DNA from: Verrucomicrobia bacterium Tous-C9LFEB
GTDB taxonomy: Bacteria > Verrucomicrobiota > Verrucomicrobiia > Methylacidiphilales > UBA1321
DNA length: 64,000 bases
Direction: 5' to 3'
NCBI GenBank assembly: GCA_002304345.1
Contig: NEUU01000005.1
Location: 62,001-126,000 of the forward strand
The position numbers were made by a program, and so were the translations under genes. The notes beneath the pieces were generated by a model. The model searched no databases. It was not told where the DNA came from and worked only from the letters and a program-made list of their open reading frames with translations. Position 1 is the stretch's first letter. Each line of letters opens with the position of its first letter. Positions 17,085-28,200 of this stretch are shown here, piece by piece.

Positions 17085-17318
17085 ATGAGTGACAATGGTA
17101 ACGGGGCTTTACGCGACACGATTCTCGAACTTGGCTCAGGGCTTTGGGAAGGACTGCAACCCAAGCGCGAGAGCATGGCGATTCTGCAGAAACATTTCCT
17201 GTTGGCACAGGCGGAGATGCTCAAAGGCTTTGCCAAAGTCGTTGAACTCGAGCTTGAAAATCTCGACAAGCCAGCGAAAAAAGCGGCCGCACGCCGCGAG
17301 AAAATTTCAGTTAAATAG
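17085..17318 (+). CDS. Small helical protein A of the NRPS operon
   Basis: This 77-aa, probably all-helical protein has an acidic middle and a basic tail (KPAKKAAARREK). It is the first gene of the NRPS operon, with a recognisable purine-rich site (GGAGATCAGG) just before the ATG and a long AT-rich leader (16901-17084) that may hold the promoter. Residues 39-61 align without gaps with residues 48-70 of the second small protein (18868-19119): both read LxAQxExL, then E, L, and end LD. The two are therefore probably paralogues bracketing mbtH and the ArsA-like ATPase. No known family was recognised. A partner of the ATPase is inferred. Confidence 0.72.
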   Translation: MSDNGNGALRDTILELGSGLWEGLQPKRESMAILQKHFLLAQAEMLKGFAKVVELELENLDKPAKKAAARREKISVK

Positions 17319-17339
17319 TCCATCCCACCGTGGGATGGA
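17319..17339 (+). other. Stem-loop between small protein A and mbtH
   Basis: TCCATCCCA and TGGGATGGA form a perfect 9-bp stem with a 3-nt loop, beginning at the base after the stop codon at 17316-17318. No T-run follows, so it is probably not a complete terminator. It could set the ratio of the abundant small protein to the rest of the operon by pausing transcription or protecting the mRNA end. Confidence 0.6.
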
Positions 17340-17402
17340 AGGAGTCCGAAAGGATTCGCAGTTAACACGTAGGAACAACCCTGGGACGGGAGATCGATAC
17401 TC

Positions 17403-17633
17403 ATGTCTGAAAGTGCCGACAACAAGCGTTACCGCGTCGTGATCAATCACGAGGAACAATACTCCATCTGGGTGGAAGGTCAGCCTCTGCCTCTGGGCTG
17501 GAGCGCGGAAGGTAAGGAAGGTTCGAAGGAAGAATGCCTCGCGTATATCAAGACCGTTTGGGTCGATATGCGTCCTTTGAGTCTTCGTCAAGCCATGGCT
17601 CGCGAATCCGCCCCGACTGTTCCTGCGGTGTAA
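17403..17633 (+). CDS. MbtH family protein
   Basis: This 76-aa protein shows the MbtH signature almost in full: NHEEQYSIW at 15-23, LPLGW at 29-33, ECLAYIKTVWVDMRPLSLR at 44-62, with the three conserved tryptophans at 23, 33 and 53. MbtH proteins bind NRPS adenylation domains and are needed for their solubility or activity. Its place two genes upstream of a four-module NRPS fits. A GGGAG ribosome site lies about 10 bp before the ATG. The usual proline after the first Trp is replaced by valine. Confidence 0.96.
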   Translation: MSESADNKRYRVVINHEEQYSIWVEGQPLPLGWSAEGKEGSKEECLAYIKTVWVDMRPLSLRQAMARESAPTVPAV

Positions 17634-17681
17634 GTTCATCACGTTTCCCAATCCCCTCGACGATTTTAGATCCCCCCCATT

Positions 17682-18866
17682 ATGCCCCGAATTATTCTCC
17701 ATTCCGGTAAAGGCGGCGTCGGCAAGACGACCACCTCTGCCGCCACGGCTCTCGCTTGTGCCAAGTACGGTCACCGCACGATTGTCTTATCCTTTGACCT
17801 CGCGCACAGCCTGTCGGATTCCTTCGACATCGACCGCGACCTCTTTGACCAGAACAAGGGAATGCCCTTCAACGTCGCACCGAAGCTCGATATTCAAGAG
17901 ATCGACGTGCAGGAAGAACTCGAGCGTCACTGGGGCGACGTCTATAAATACTTCGCCATGTTGCTGACCTCCTCCGGCGTCAAGGACGTCGTGGCCGAGG
18001 AAGTGGCCGTCATTCCCGGCATGGAAGATGTCATCTGCCTCCTGTATCTCAATCAGTACGTGAAGGAAGGCAATTACGATGTGATCGTGGTGGACTGTCC
18101 GCCCACGAGCGAGTCGATCCGTTTTGTCAGCATGACCTCCACTCTCGAGTGGTACATGGGCAAGCGCTTCGGCATGGATCGCAATCTCCTCAAGCTTGCG
18201 CGGCCCCTCGCCAAACTCGCCGATTACGGTGCGTTGCCGGAGGACAGCTATTTCGAAGCGATCAAGAATCTTTTCCACCGTATCGAGGGTGTGGAGACGA
18301 TTCTCATCAATCCCGAAATCACCACGGTGCGTCTCGTCACCAACGCCGAGAAAATGGTGGTGCGTGAAACGCAACGCGCGTTCATGTACTTCAGCATGTA
18401 CGGCCTGACCACGGACGGCGTGGTGGTGAACCGTCTGTTGCCGCAGGGCGACGAGTACTTCAAGCAATGGGTCGCCACGCAGACCAAGCACCTCGGGGAA
18501 ATTGAGGAATATTTCAACCCGGTGCCCGTCACCAAGGTGCCGCTTTTCCGCGACCAAGTGATCGGTCTCAAACGGCTCGAAGAAGTCGGCCAAGTGCTCT
18601 TCGGTAAAAAAGATCCCGCCGAAATTCGCGTGAAAGGTTCCACGTTCCAATTTGAGAAGAAGGGCGCGAAGTATGTGTTGCGACTTCCCATGCCGTTCGT
18701 GAACAAGGAAGCCATCGATCTTTCCCGCCAGCATGACGACCTCTTTATCCGCATCGGCAGCTTTAAGCGGCACGTACCACTCCCCCGTGCCGTGGCCCGG
18801 CTCTCTACAGAGGGCGCCGAGATGAAAAATGGGGAACTGCATGTAACCTTCGCCAAGGAGAAATAA
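17682..18866 (+). CDS. ArsA/Get3-type ATPase with HSP20-like C-terminal domain
   Basis: This 394-aa deviant-Walker P-loop ATPase has GKGGVGKT at residues 9-16, the switch-I-like SFDLAHSLSDSFD around 37-49, and DVIVVDCPPT as the switch-II/Walker B region near 131. The last about 85 residues form a beta-rich HSP20-like unit (FEKKGAKYVLRLPMPF; DDLFIRIGSFKRHVPLPRAVA), as in the ArsA_HSP20 group. It has one nucleotide-binding domain and lacks the arsenite cysteines of ArsA and the zinc CxxC of Get3, so arsenic export is unlikely. Get3 homologues chaperone helical membrane segments; here the two small helical neighbours could be clients or cofactors. The gene ends 1 bp before the second small gene, whose ribosome site lies within it. 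Confidence 0.9.
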   Translation: MPRIILHSGKGGVGKTTTSAATALACAKYGHRTIVLSFDLAHSLSDSFDIDRDLFDQNKGMPFNVAPKLDIQEIDVQEELERHWGDVYKYFAMLLTSSGVKDVVAEEVAVIPGMEDVICLLYLNQYVKEGNYDVIVVDCPPTSESIRFVSMTSTLEWYMGKRFGMDRNLLKLARPLAKLADYGALPEDSYFEAIKNLFHRIEGVETILINPEITTVRLVTNAEKMVVRETQRAFMYFSMYGLTTDGVVVNRLLPQGDEYFKQWVATQTKHLGEIEEYFNPVPVTKVPLFRDQVIGLKRLEEVGQVLFGKKDPAEIRVKGSTFQFEKKGAKYVLRLPMPFVNKEAIDLSRQHDDLFIRIGSFKRHVPLPRAVARLSTEGAEMKNGELHVTFAKEK

Positions 18867-18867
18867 G

Positions 18868-19119
18868 ATGGCCACCGCTGAAAAAAAGGCTCCCACGCCT
18901 GAAGAGATCAAGACGTATTGCAAGGAAGCCTCGGAAAAGCTCGCCTCCCACCTTAAGGAAGGCGTCAAAGTCAGTTCGGAAATCGGTCACATCATTCACC
19001 GGAATGTCCTGACCGCGCAGAAGGAATTGCTCGAACACCACATCGGTCGTCTCGAGGCGCATCTCAAGAAATTGGATGCGGAATTGGAATCGGAAGCGCC
19101 GCGCGCGAAAAAGCGCTAA
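18868..19119 (+). CDS. Small helical protein B of the NRPS operon
   Basis: This 83-aa, charge-rich, predicted all-helical protein has a basic C-terminus (RAKKR). It resembles small protein A (17085-17318): residues 48-70 share LxAQxExL, E and terminal LxxLD at the same spacing, and the ungapped match extends to about 11 identities in 34 positions. A GGAG site inside the end of the ATPase gene precedes the ATG, and the gap to the ATPase stop is 1 bp, so translation is coupled. No transmembrane segment or signal peptide is present. No known family was recognised. Confidence 0.75.
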   Translation: MATAEKKAPTPEEIKTYCKEASEKLASHLKEGVKVSSEIGHIIHRNVLTAQKELLEHHIGRLEAHLKKLDAELESEAPRAKKR

Positions 19120-19243
19120 GCCTCCGAAAGCCAGTCATTTCTCCGCCCGGTTTCCCTCGCCTTGATTTTCCTCTTCCACTCCGGTGGGGGAGGAAATCCG
19201 GGCGAGGGCGGGCCGCGCGTCTCTCCTCCCTCCCTCCTCCATC

Positions 19244-22200
19244 ATGCGTTTATCCATCGGCCAGGAAGCGCTCTATTTTGAGCATCAGGCCAACCCGCAT
19301 TCCTTTGCGCTCAATGAGAGCACGCTGATGCGGTTGCGCTCGGAGCTCAACGTGGAGGCCTTGCACCGGGCCATCCAGCGACTGGTCGACCGGCACGAGA
19401 ATCTCCGGGTCAATTACCGCCTCACCGCCTCTGGGGTGGAAGCGATGGTGCATCCGCAAGTTCGCGTCGATTTTCAAGCCATCGACGCCAGCGCCGGGGG
19501 CGAGACTGCTGTCGCGGCGGCGTTGGTTGCGATCCAAAACCAGCGACTTGACCTCGAGCGCGATCCCTTGTTCCTCGTGCGGCTGTGGAGCCTCTCGCCG
19601 ACGGATCATCGTTTGCTGTTTCTCTATCACCATATCGTCGTGGACGGTTGGTCCCACTGGATGCTTTTGGAAGAATTGCGGATGTGCTATCGCGCGGAGT
19701 GTGGGGGCGAGCCCGCCCAGCTTCCGCCCATCGAAGAACATTTCGAAAACTACGTTCGCGCTCAGGAAGAATTTCTCGCCAGCCCACGCGCTGCCACGTT
19801 GGCATCCTATTGGGAGAAGAAGCTGGCCGATGCCCCGGTCCGTCTAAACCTGCCGACCGATCATCCCCGGAGCGAGACCAGAGACGACCGTGGAGACAGC
19901 GTGGGCGTCACCTTGGCACCGGAACTCTACACGGCACTGAGCGAGTTGGCCACCAGTCGCCGCACCAGTCTCTACACACTTCTGCTGGCGGCCTACCAAG
20001 CGCTTTTGCATCGCTACACCGGCCAGACGGATATTCTCGTCACCTCTCCGGTCCATGGGAGAAATGACAAACGCTGGAACTCCCTCGTGGGCTATTTCGT
20101 CAACCAGATCGTTCTGCGCGGACAGCCCACGGCAGCGATGTCGTTTGAGGATTTCTGGGCGCAATTGCGCACCACTGTTTTTGGAGCGTACAAGAACGCC
20201 GCTTATCCCTTTCCATTGGTAGTTCGGCAGGCGGCGCAACAGCAGGAGACGCGCTCCTCCATGGCGCATGTTTCCTTCGTCTACCAAAAGAGTCAGTACC
20301 GCGACGATGATTTGTTGCTCGTCTATCCCGGAGCTTCAACCGACGATCACGTCGATTTTGCGGGATTGGATGCCTCGGCCCTCACGCCTCCGCAAAAACC
20401 CTGTCAGTCCGAAATCGGATTGATTGTGGCTGAGGCGCGCCAATCGTTGCGGCTGCAATTCACCTACCAGACGGCACTTTTTGAAGCGGCAACGATTCGC
20501 CGTTTTGCCGCGCATTTTCAGGAAGTGCTCACAGCGATTGTCCGCGATCCCTCGCAAGGCATCGGACAGCTTGGAGAACTCGCCGGGGTGCCTGTCATTC
20601 ACCGTCAGGAACTCCTGCCGCCGCGGCCTCCTCTGCCTGTTGAAAGTACCATCGTGGAAAAAGTAGCCGCGATCCGCGCACGCTACCCGGACCACGTCGC
20701 CATCGAGTGCGATGGCATGACGGTGACGTATGCTGAGCTTGACGTTCGCAGTACTCAACTGGCCCGTCGTTTGCAGGGTCTCGGGGTTCGGCGCGATGAG
20801 GTGGTGGGGCTGCTTCTGGAACGCTCGCCAGAGGCGATTATCTCTCTGCTCGCGATTCAAAAAGCGGGCGCGGCCTATCTTCCGCTTTCGCCGGACTATC
20901 CGCAGGACCGGTTGGAATATCTCGTGCGAGATGCCGGTGTGCAGGTCGTGCTGACCGCTCCACCCGACCGCCGCGAAATCGACTCGCCCGTGCAGTGGCT
21001 GGATGTCACGACATTGACCGAATTCTCGCTGCCCGAGTCCGCTGAAGCGCCGCTGATTGACCCACTGCCGGCACAGGCAGCCTACCTGATCTACACTTCC
21101 GGTTCCACCGGCAAGCCCAAGGGCGTGATCGTTTCGCAAGGCAATATCGCCACGCTCGCCCAATCTTTCGCTTTGTTGTTCCGGCTCAAGCCTGAGTCGC
21201 GGATGATGCAATTCGCATCGCTGACCTTTGACGCCTCCTGTGCGGAAATTTTTCCCGCACTCGTGACAGGTGCACGCCTCGTGATTCCCGCGCGCCATCA
21301 GTTGCTGCCCGGGAGGGAGACGGTTGATTTGATGGAGCGTAGCCAGGTGACGCACCTTGTGGCCACCCCATCCGGCCTCTCGTTGTTGCCTCCCCGCGAC
21401 TTGCCGGCGCTGGAGATGATCATCCTCGGTGGTGAGGTAATCTCACCTGCCTTGCAGCAGCAGTGGCGCAAGCGTTGCCGCTTGATCAACGGCTATGGTC
21501 CCACGGAAGCCACGGTGGCTGTCACCTCTTCCGAGGAATGGGAGGAAGATGAACTACCACCGATTGGCCGTGAAATGGAGGGCACGGAAGCCTACGTGCT
21601 CGACACATCGTTGCAGCCTGTGCCCAAAGGTGTGAGCGGCGAGATTTACATCGGCGGAGCGGGCGTGGCACGGGGGTATCGCAATCGGCCGGATTTCACC
21701 GCCGAGCGCTTCATCCCCGATGGCTTCAGCGGTCGTCCCGGCGCACGCCTCTATCGCACGGGCGATCTCGGCCGTTGGCGGGAAGATGACCAGCTCGAGT
21801 TTCTCGGTCGCATCGATCAGCAGGTGAAGATTCACGGTCACCGCATGGAGCCCGGAGAAATCGAGGCGCTCCTGCTGGAGCACCCGGCCGTGACGGCCGC
21901 TGCCGTATTGGCGCGGAAAAATCAGCGCGATGAAATGGAACTGGTGGCTTTTGTCACGGCCTCGCGTCCAGAGGATTTTCGTGCCTATCTCGCGGCCCAC
22001 CTGCCGGTCTACATGGTGCCGGCTGCCATTGCGGTTCTCGACGTAATGCCGCTCACGATCGGGGGTAAGATCGACCGCCAGAAGTTACAGGTTCTGCCAG
22101 TGGCGACAGCGCCGACCACCGCCCGTGTTCCTCTCGAAACGGCGATGGAAAAAGAGATTGGCGCTGTCTGGTCGGAGCTGTTGCAGGTCGATGGAGTCGG

Positions 22201-25200
22201 ACGGTACGATCATTTCTTTGCCTTGGGCGGGCATTCCCTCCTGGCCATCCGCGTGATCGGACGATTGCACGAGTCGCTCTCGTTCGAAATCTCCCGCGGT
22301 CTCCAGCTCTTTCTTTCACATCCCGTGCTGGAAGATTTTGCCCGTCGTTTGGAATCGATTTGTAGCGGGGAGGTGGCTTCCAACCGGAAAAATGAATCCA
22401 TTCCCACTGTGGAAAACGGATCGCGCTATCCACTTTCCTTCGCCCAGGAACAGCTCTGGTTCGTTAACCAGCTTGATCCGGGAAACACGGCCTACAATAT
22501 CCCGCTCGTGCTGCGCTTGCGGGGAAATCTCGACGCCGATGCGCTGGCGCGTGCGGTTGATGCGCTCGCGCAACGCCATTCATCCCTGCGCACGTGTTTC
22601 CAAGCGAGTGACGCCGAACTGCAGCAGCAGATTGTCGACCTGCATCTCCCTCTTGAAAAAATTGCGTTGGCCGGAGAAACCGTCGAGGCACGACTCGTCG
22701 AAGCGACGGCCCATCTGCGCGCGATCCTGCAGCGACCATTCGATCTGCGTTCCGCTCCGCTGCATCGGGTGATGCTTTATTCGCTGGCGCCGGATGATCA
22801 TCTTTTGCTGACAGAATTCCATCACATCATTGCCGATGGCTGGTCGTTTGGGATTTATCAACGCGAACTCGCCGCGCTCTATGCGGATTTTGCCGCAGGC
22901 CGGGAGTCCTCACTGCCATCCCTGCCGATTCAATATGGCGACTTCGCCGTCTGGCAGCGTGACCGTCTTTCCGGCGAACGGTTGCAACAGCTCAATGATT
23001 ACTGGCTGAAGCAGCTTGCACACACCACGCCAACGGAATTGCCGTGGGATCAAGCCCGACCTGCCGTGCAGACGTTCCAAGGCGCAACGCACCGCAGCCG
23101 AATCGAACCGGCATTGCTGGCGCGCTTGAAGCATCTTGCCCGCGAGGAAAATGCCAGTCTCTATATGGCCTTGCTCGCGGCGTTCAACGTTCTGTTGCAT
23201 CGCTACAGCGGGCAGGAGGACATCCTCGTTGGCTCGCCACACGCCAACCGCCTGCGGCCCGAAGTGGAAGGGCTGATCGGCGCTTTTGCCAATGTGCTGG
23301 TCTTGCGCTCGCATCCGACGCCGGACGAATCCTATCGCCGCTTGCTGACCGCGACGCGGGATATGGCCAATGCCGCGTTCGCGCATCAGGAATTGCCGTT
23401 TGAAAAGTTGGTCAATCAACTCGGCCTCGAACGCGACCTGAGCCGTAATCCACTCATTCAAGTGGTGTTTGCCCTGCAGAATGCCGGCGGAAATGAGGCC
23501 TCGTGGCCGGGACTGACCGCGCAGGAGTTTGACGTGCCCGTTGACTCCACCCGCGTCGATCTGGAATGTCACGTGCGCGAGTTGGACAACGCGGCGGAAA
23601 TTCTATTCGTCTACAACACGGCCTTGTTTGCCCCGGCTACGATCGAACGCTTCTCCCGCTACTGGCTCACCTTGATGGAATCCATTGTGGCCGATCCCGA
23701 CCGGGCCATCGGTCAACTGGCCATGATGGAGGACGCCGAGCGACAATGTGTGCTCGACTGGTCGTGTGGAGTAAAGGTGCGCGAATGCGCGGGCACGGGC
23801 CAGACACTGACCGCGCTGATGGAGCGTGCCGTGCTCGAGTATCCTCTCGAGACAGCGGTGGAGTGGGACGGCGTCGCGATGAGTTATCAGGACTTGCATG
23901 TCGAGGCCAATAAGCTGGCGCGTCATCTCGTCGAGGTGCACGGTGTCAAACCGGAACGCCGCGTGGGCGTGCTCATGGGGCGCTCGCTGGATGCGGTGAT
24001 GGCATTTCTGGCCATTCAAAAAGCGGGGGGTGTCTATGTGCCGCTCGATCCGGATTATCCGGTCTCGCGTTTGGAATTTCTGATTGCGGACGCCGGACTC
24101 GATTTGATTTTGACTGGAGAAAAGAGCGCGCCCGAATTAACCGTTTCCTCCCGCGTGACCTGTCTCACGATGCGCGAAGCGCGTATCCGGTGCGCGGACG
24201 AAACGGGCATGCCACTTCCGCCCCGTTGCCAGGGCGACCACGCCGCGTACATGATTTATACCTCGGGCACGACGGGACAGCCGAAGGGGGTCGTCATTCC
24301 CCATGTCGGCATTGTCAACACGGTGCTGGCAATGGTGCGTGATTGTGGGCTCAAGCCCGGCATGCGCTTTTACCAATTCTGCTCGCTCAGTTTCGATCCT
24401 TCGCTGGTGGAGATCGCGGGATCACTTGCTTCGGGAGCCACGTTGGTAATTGGCCGCAAGGACGAGACGGCGCCGGGCGAACCGCTCTGGCGTTTTCTCA
24501 GCCAACAGCGCGTCACGCATTTACAAATCACCCCCTCGGCGCTCGCCTTTGTGCCGTGCCGGAAATGGCCGGAGCTGAGATTGGTGATCACGGGCGGAGA
24601 AAATCTCCCGCAAACCCTGGCACTACGCTGGCGCGAACACGCACGGGTGATCAATGCCTATGGCCCCACCGAAACCTCTGTCTGTGCGACCCTCACCGAT
24701 GCATGGAAAAGTGCCACGCCTCCGATCGGTTTCCCGCTGCCCAACGCGCAGGTGTACCTTCTCGATGCGACGTTGCAGCCAGTTCCGGCGGGCGTGCGCG
24801 GTGAAGTCTGCGTTGGCGGTGTGGGAGTGGCCCGCGGGTATCATCAGCGGCCCGAATTGACGGCGGAACGTTTTATTCCCGATCCGTTTTCCACCCAACC
24901 CGGTGCGCGTCTCTACCGCACGGGCGATCAGGGCCGTTGGCTCGCGGACGGGCAGATCGAATTTCTCGGCCGCATTGACACCCAGGTGAAGCTGCGCGGT
25001 TTCCGCATTGAGCTTGGCGAAATCGAGACGATCTTGCTTGAGCAACCGGAAGTGCAGGACGCCGCCGTAGTGATCTCTGCCAACGCCCGCTCGGAAAGTC
25101 TGGTGGGCTTCATCGTGGCGGAAGATGTGGCTGGGAAAGAGCAACTGCCGGAGCAATGTCTGCGGCAATTGCGCGCGCTGCTGCCGGCGCATTTTGTGCC

Positions 25201-28200
25201 CAATGCACTTTATCTGCTGGAGACGTTGCCAAGTACCCCGAATGGCAAGGTGGATCGTGCGCAACTTGCACGACTGGCGGCGACGCGCACGGCAGTGAAA
25301 TCATTTTCCGCGCCCACGACGCCGATGGAGCAGCGGGTCGCCGCGATCTGGAGCGAAGCGTTGGGGGTCGAGCGCGTGGGCCGCGAGGACAGCTTCTTCG
25401 CGTTGGGTGGTCACTCGCTACTCGCCACCCGCGTGCTGGCTCGCTTGCAGGAGGCCATGTCGCTGGATGTAGCTTCGGCGCTGAAGAATTTTTTCCGGTA
25501 TCCCACGCTCTCGGAATTTTGCGCCGCGTTGGAAACAGGCGTGGAGATGGTGGACGATATTCCCTGCGAGCCCGGCAGGACCACCGCGCCGCTCTCCTTC
25601 GCGCAACAACGATTGTGGTTCCTGCATCAACTTTTCCCGCTCGACGTCTCGTACAACGTGCCGATTCAGTTCCGTCTGCGCGGCGCGATTTCGCAAGAGG
25701 CACTGACGGCGGCGGTGCAGGAATTGATCGACCGTCACAGTATCCTCCGCACTCGTTTTCGTCCCGACGGACGGGGTGGCGCGATGCAGGAAATTTCACC
25801 TTCGATGCGGGCCCGCATCGAAATGCAGACTTTCGCCAAGAACGGCTTCACCGACGCGGGCGAGTGGGCGAACCATCATGCCTCCGCGTTCATTCAGGCA
25901 CCTTTCGATCTCGAGAAAGGTCCGCTGTTTCGCATGCAATGCCTGCATCTCGGCGAAGGGGAGTACCGTTTCGTCTGCTGCCTGCATCACATCATTTTTG
26001 ACGGCTGGTCGGCTCCGATCTTCATCAACGAACTCTTTGATAATCTCGATCTGAAGCTTGGACTCAAACCGGTCACGCGTCCTCCACTGCCCGTGCAATA
26101 CGCCGACTTTGCCGCGTGGGAACGACAACCCGCCCAGGAATCGCGCTGGCTCTCGGCGCTCGAATACTGGCGGCATCAATTGCGTGATCTTCCCGCGCTC
26201 GAGTTGCCCGGGGATCACCCGCGTCAGGCGGCGCCAAGTGGCCGCGCCGGTCGCCTCTTCTTTGAGATTCCGGCGGAGTTGTTGGCGAAGCTCGAGACTT
26301 TAACCCGCCAGTCCGAAGCGACTCCCTACATGGGATTTTTGGCGGCGTTCCAATTCCTGCTCGGGCGCTGGAGCGGTCAGGATGATTTTTCGGTCGGCAC
26401 TGCGGTGGCCAATCGCAACCAGAAGGAATTGCAAAATCTGGTCGGCTTCTTTGTGAACAGCCTCGTGTTGCGGGCCGATTTGCGGGGGGCGGTATCCTTC
26501 ACGGAACTTCTGACTCGCGTCCGCGCCACGGCGCGCGATGCCTTCGCGCATCAGGAAATGCCTTTCGAGCGATTGGTGGAGGAGTTGCATCCGAGCCGGG
26601 AACTGTTCAATCCCCTCTTCCAAGTGGTCTGTGTCTTGCAGCAGCCCCAGCAGGTGCATTACGAGCGCGCGCATTTTCTCGCGGACTGGGTCGCTCCGGA
26701 AGTGCCGTTGGCACGTGTCGATATTGAACTGCATCTGTTTGCGCACGACGACGGCTTTTCCGGTGGACTGGTCTATGATCGTGCCTTGTTCGAACCCGAG
26801 ACGATCGAACAATTGGCGGCGCAATATGTCCGCTTGCTGGAAAAAATTGTTTCCGATCCGAACCGGCCTCTGCGGGAATTCGATTTGCGCACTGAGAAGG
26901 AAGTTCGCAACGGAAGTCCGATGCCCCTCGCGGAGACGGAACCGGCCTCCACCGACTTTACCCAGCGCTTCTCCCTCGTCGCAGCCATTCACCCGGATCG
27001 CGTGGCGCTTGAAGAAAAAGAGCGTTGTCTGACGTATGCCGAACTCGATGCGCTGACCGACCGCGTGGCGCAGCGCTTGCAGCAACGCGGCGTGGGGCCT
27101 GAGACCATTGTCGGCGTAATGATGGATCGCAGCATCGAAGTGGTGGCCGCCATGCTCGCGATCATGAAAGCAGGCGGAGCTTATGTGCCACTCGACCGGA
27201 ATTATCCGCCCGATCGGCTCGCCTTCATCGTGCGCGACATCGACCTGCAGTACATCGTGACAGAGGGTCACTCGTTGCCGGTGGAAGGGCGGATGATGGA
27301 ATGGCTCGACTGGTCCTCGCTCGCGCAGCCCGACGGTGGGATGGAATTGGACACACGTTTCGCGGCGGCGGTGCTGCATCCGCAGCAGGCCGCTTACCTG
27401 ATTTATACTTCCGGTTCCACCGGAATGCCCAAGGGCGTCGTGGCGACACAGGCAAGTCTGTGCGCCTCCATGGCCGCGCAGACGGAGGCCTACCAGATGG
27501 GGCCGGAATCGCGCATGCTGCAAAATGCCTCTCTCAATTTTGATGCGTCGGTGCTGGAAATCTTCAGCCCGCTTTGGGCGGGGGCGCGGCTGGTTATCCC
27601 GGAAAAGAATGCACGTATTCCCGGTCCGGAAATGATCCGAACCTTGCGCCGGCATGCCGTGACTCACTTGGTGATTACGCCATCGGCGCTGGTTTCGCTT
27701 CCCGAAGCGGAGTTGCCGGAACTCCAGGTCATCGTGTGCGGTGGGGAAGCGTTGCCGCAGTCGGTCATCACCACATGGAAGCCGGGTCGTTTGCTGATCA
27801 ACGGTTACGGTCCTACGGAAACGGCCGTTTGCGTATCGGTCGCCTCCGAATGGGAAACGAATCGTCGCGCGCCGATCGGTCGTCCGCTGCCTACCACACA
27901 GCTTTATCTTCTCGACGAGGAATTGCGACCGGTGCCGGTTGGAGCACGTGGCGAGTTATACATCGGCGGTGCTCATGTCACACGTGGCTACCTGAATCGT
28001 CCCGATGTCACCGCCGAGCACTTTATTCCCGATCCCTTCAGTGATGAGCCGGGCGCGCGCCTGTACCGTAGCGGCGATCTGGGACGTTGGCGCGCAGATG
28101 GGCAGATTGATTTTCTGGGTCGCCGCGATGATCAGGTCAAGGTGCGCGGATTTCGTATTGAACTCGGCGAGATCGAGGCCGCCTTGCACGAACATCCGAG

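Noticed and set aside
17682-18866. Arsenite efflux ATPase
   Set aside because: Only one nucleotide domain, no arsenite-binding cysteines and no arsB/arsR nearby; its context is an NRPS operon.
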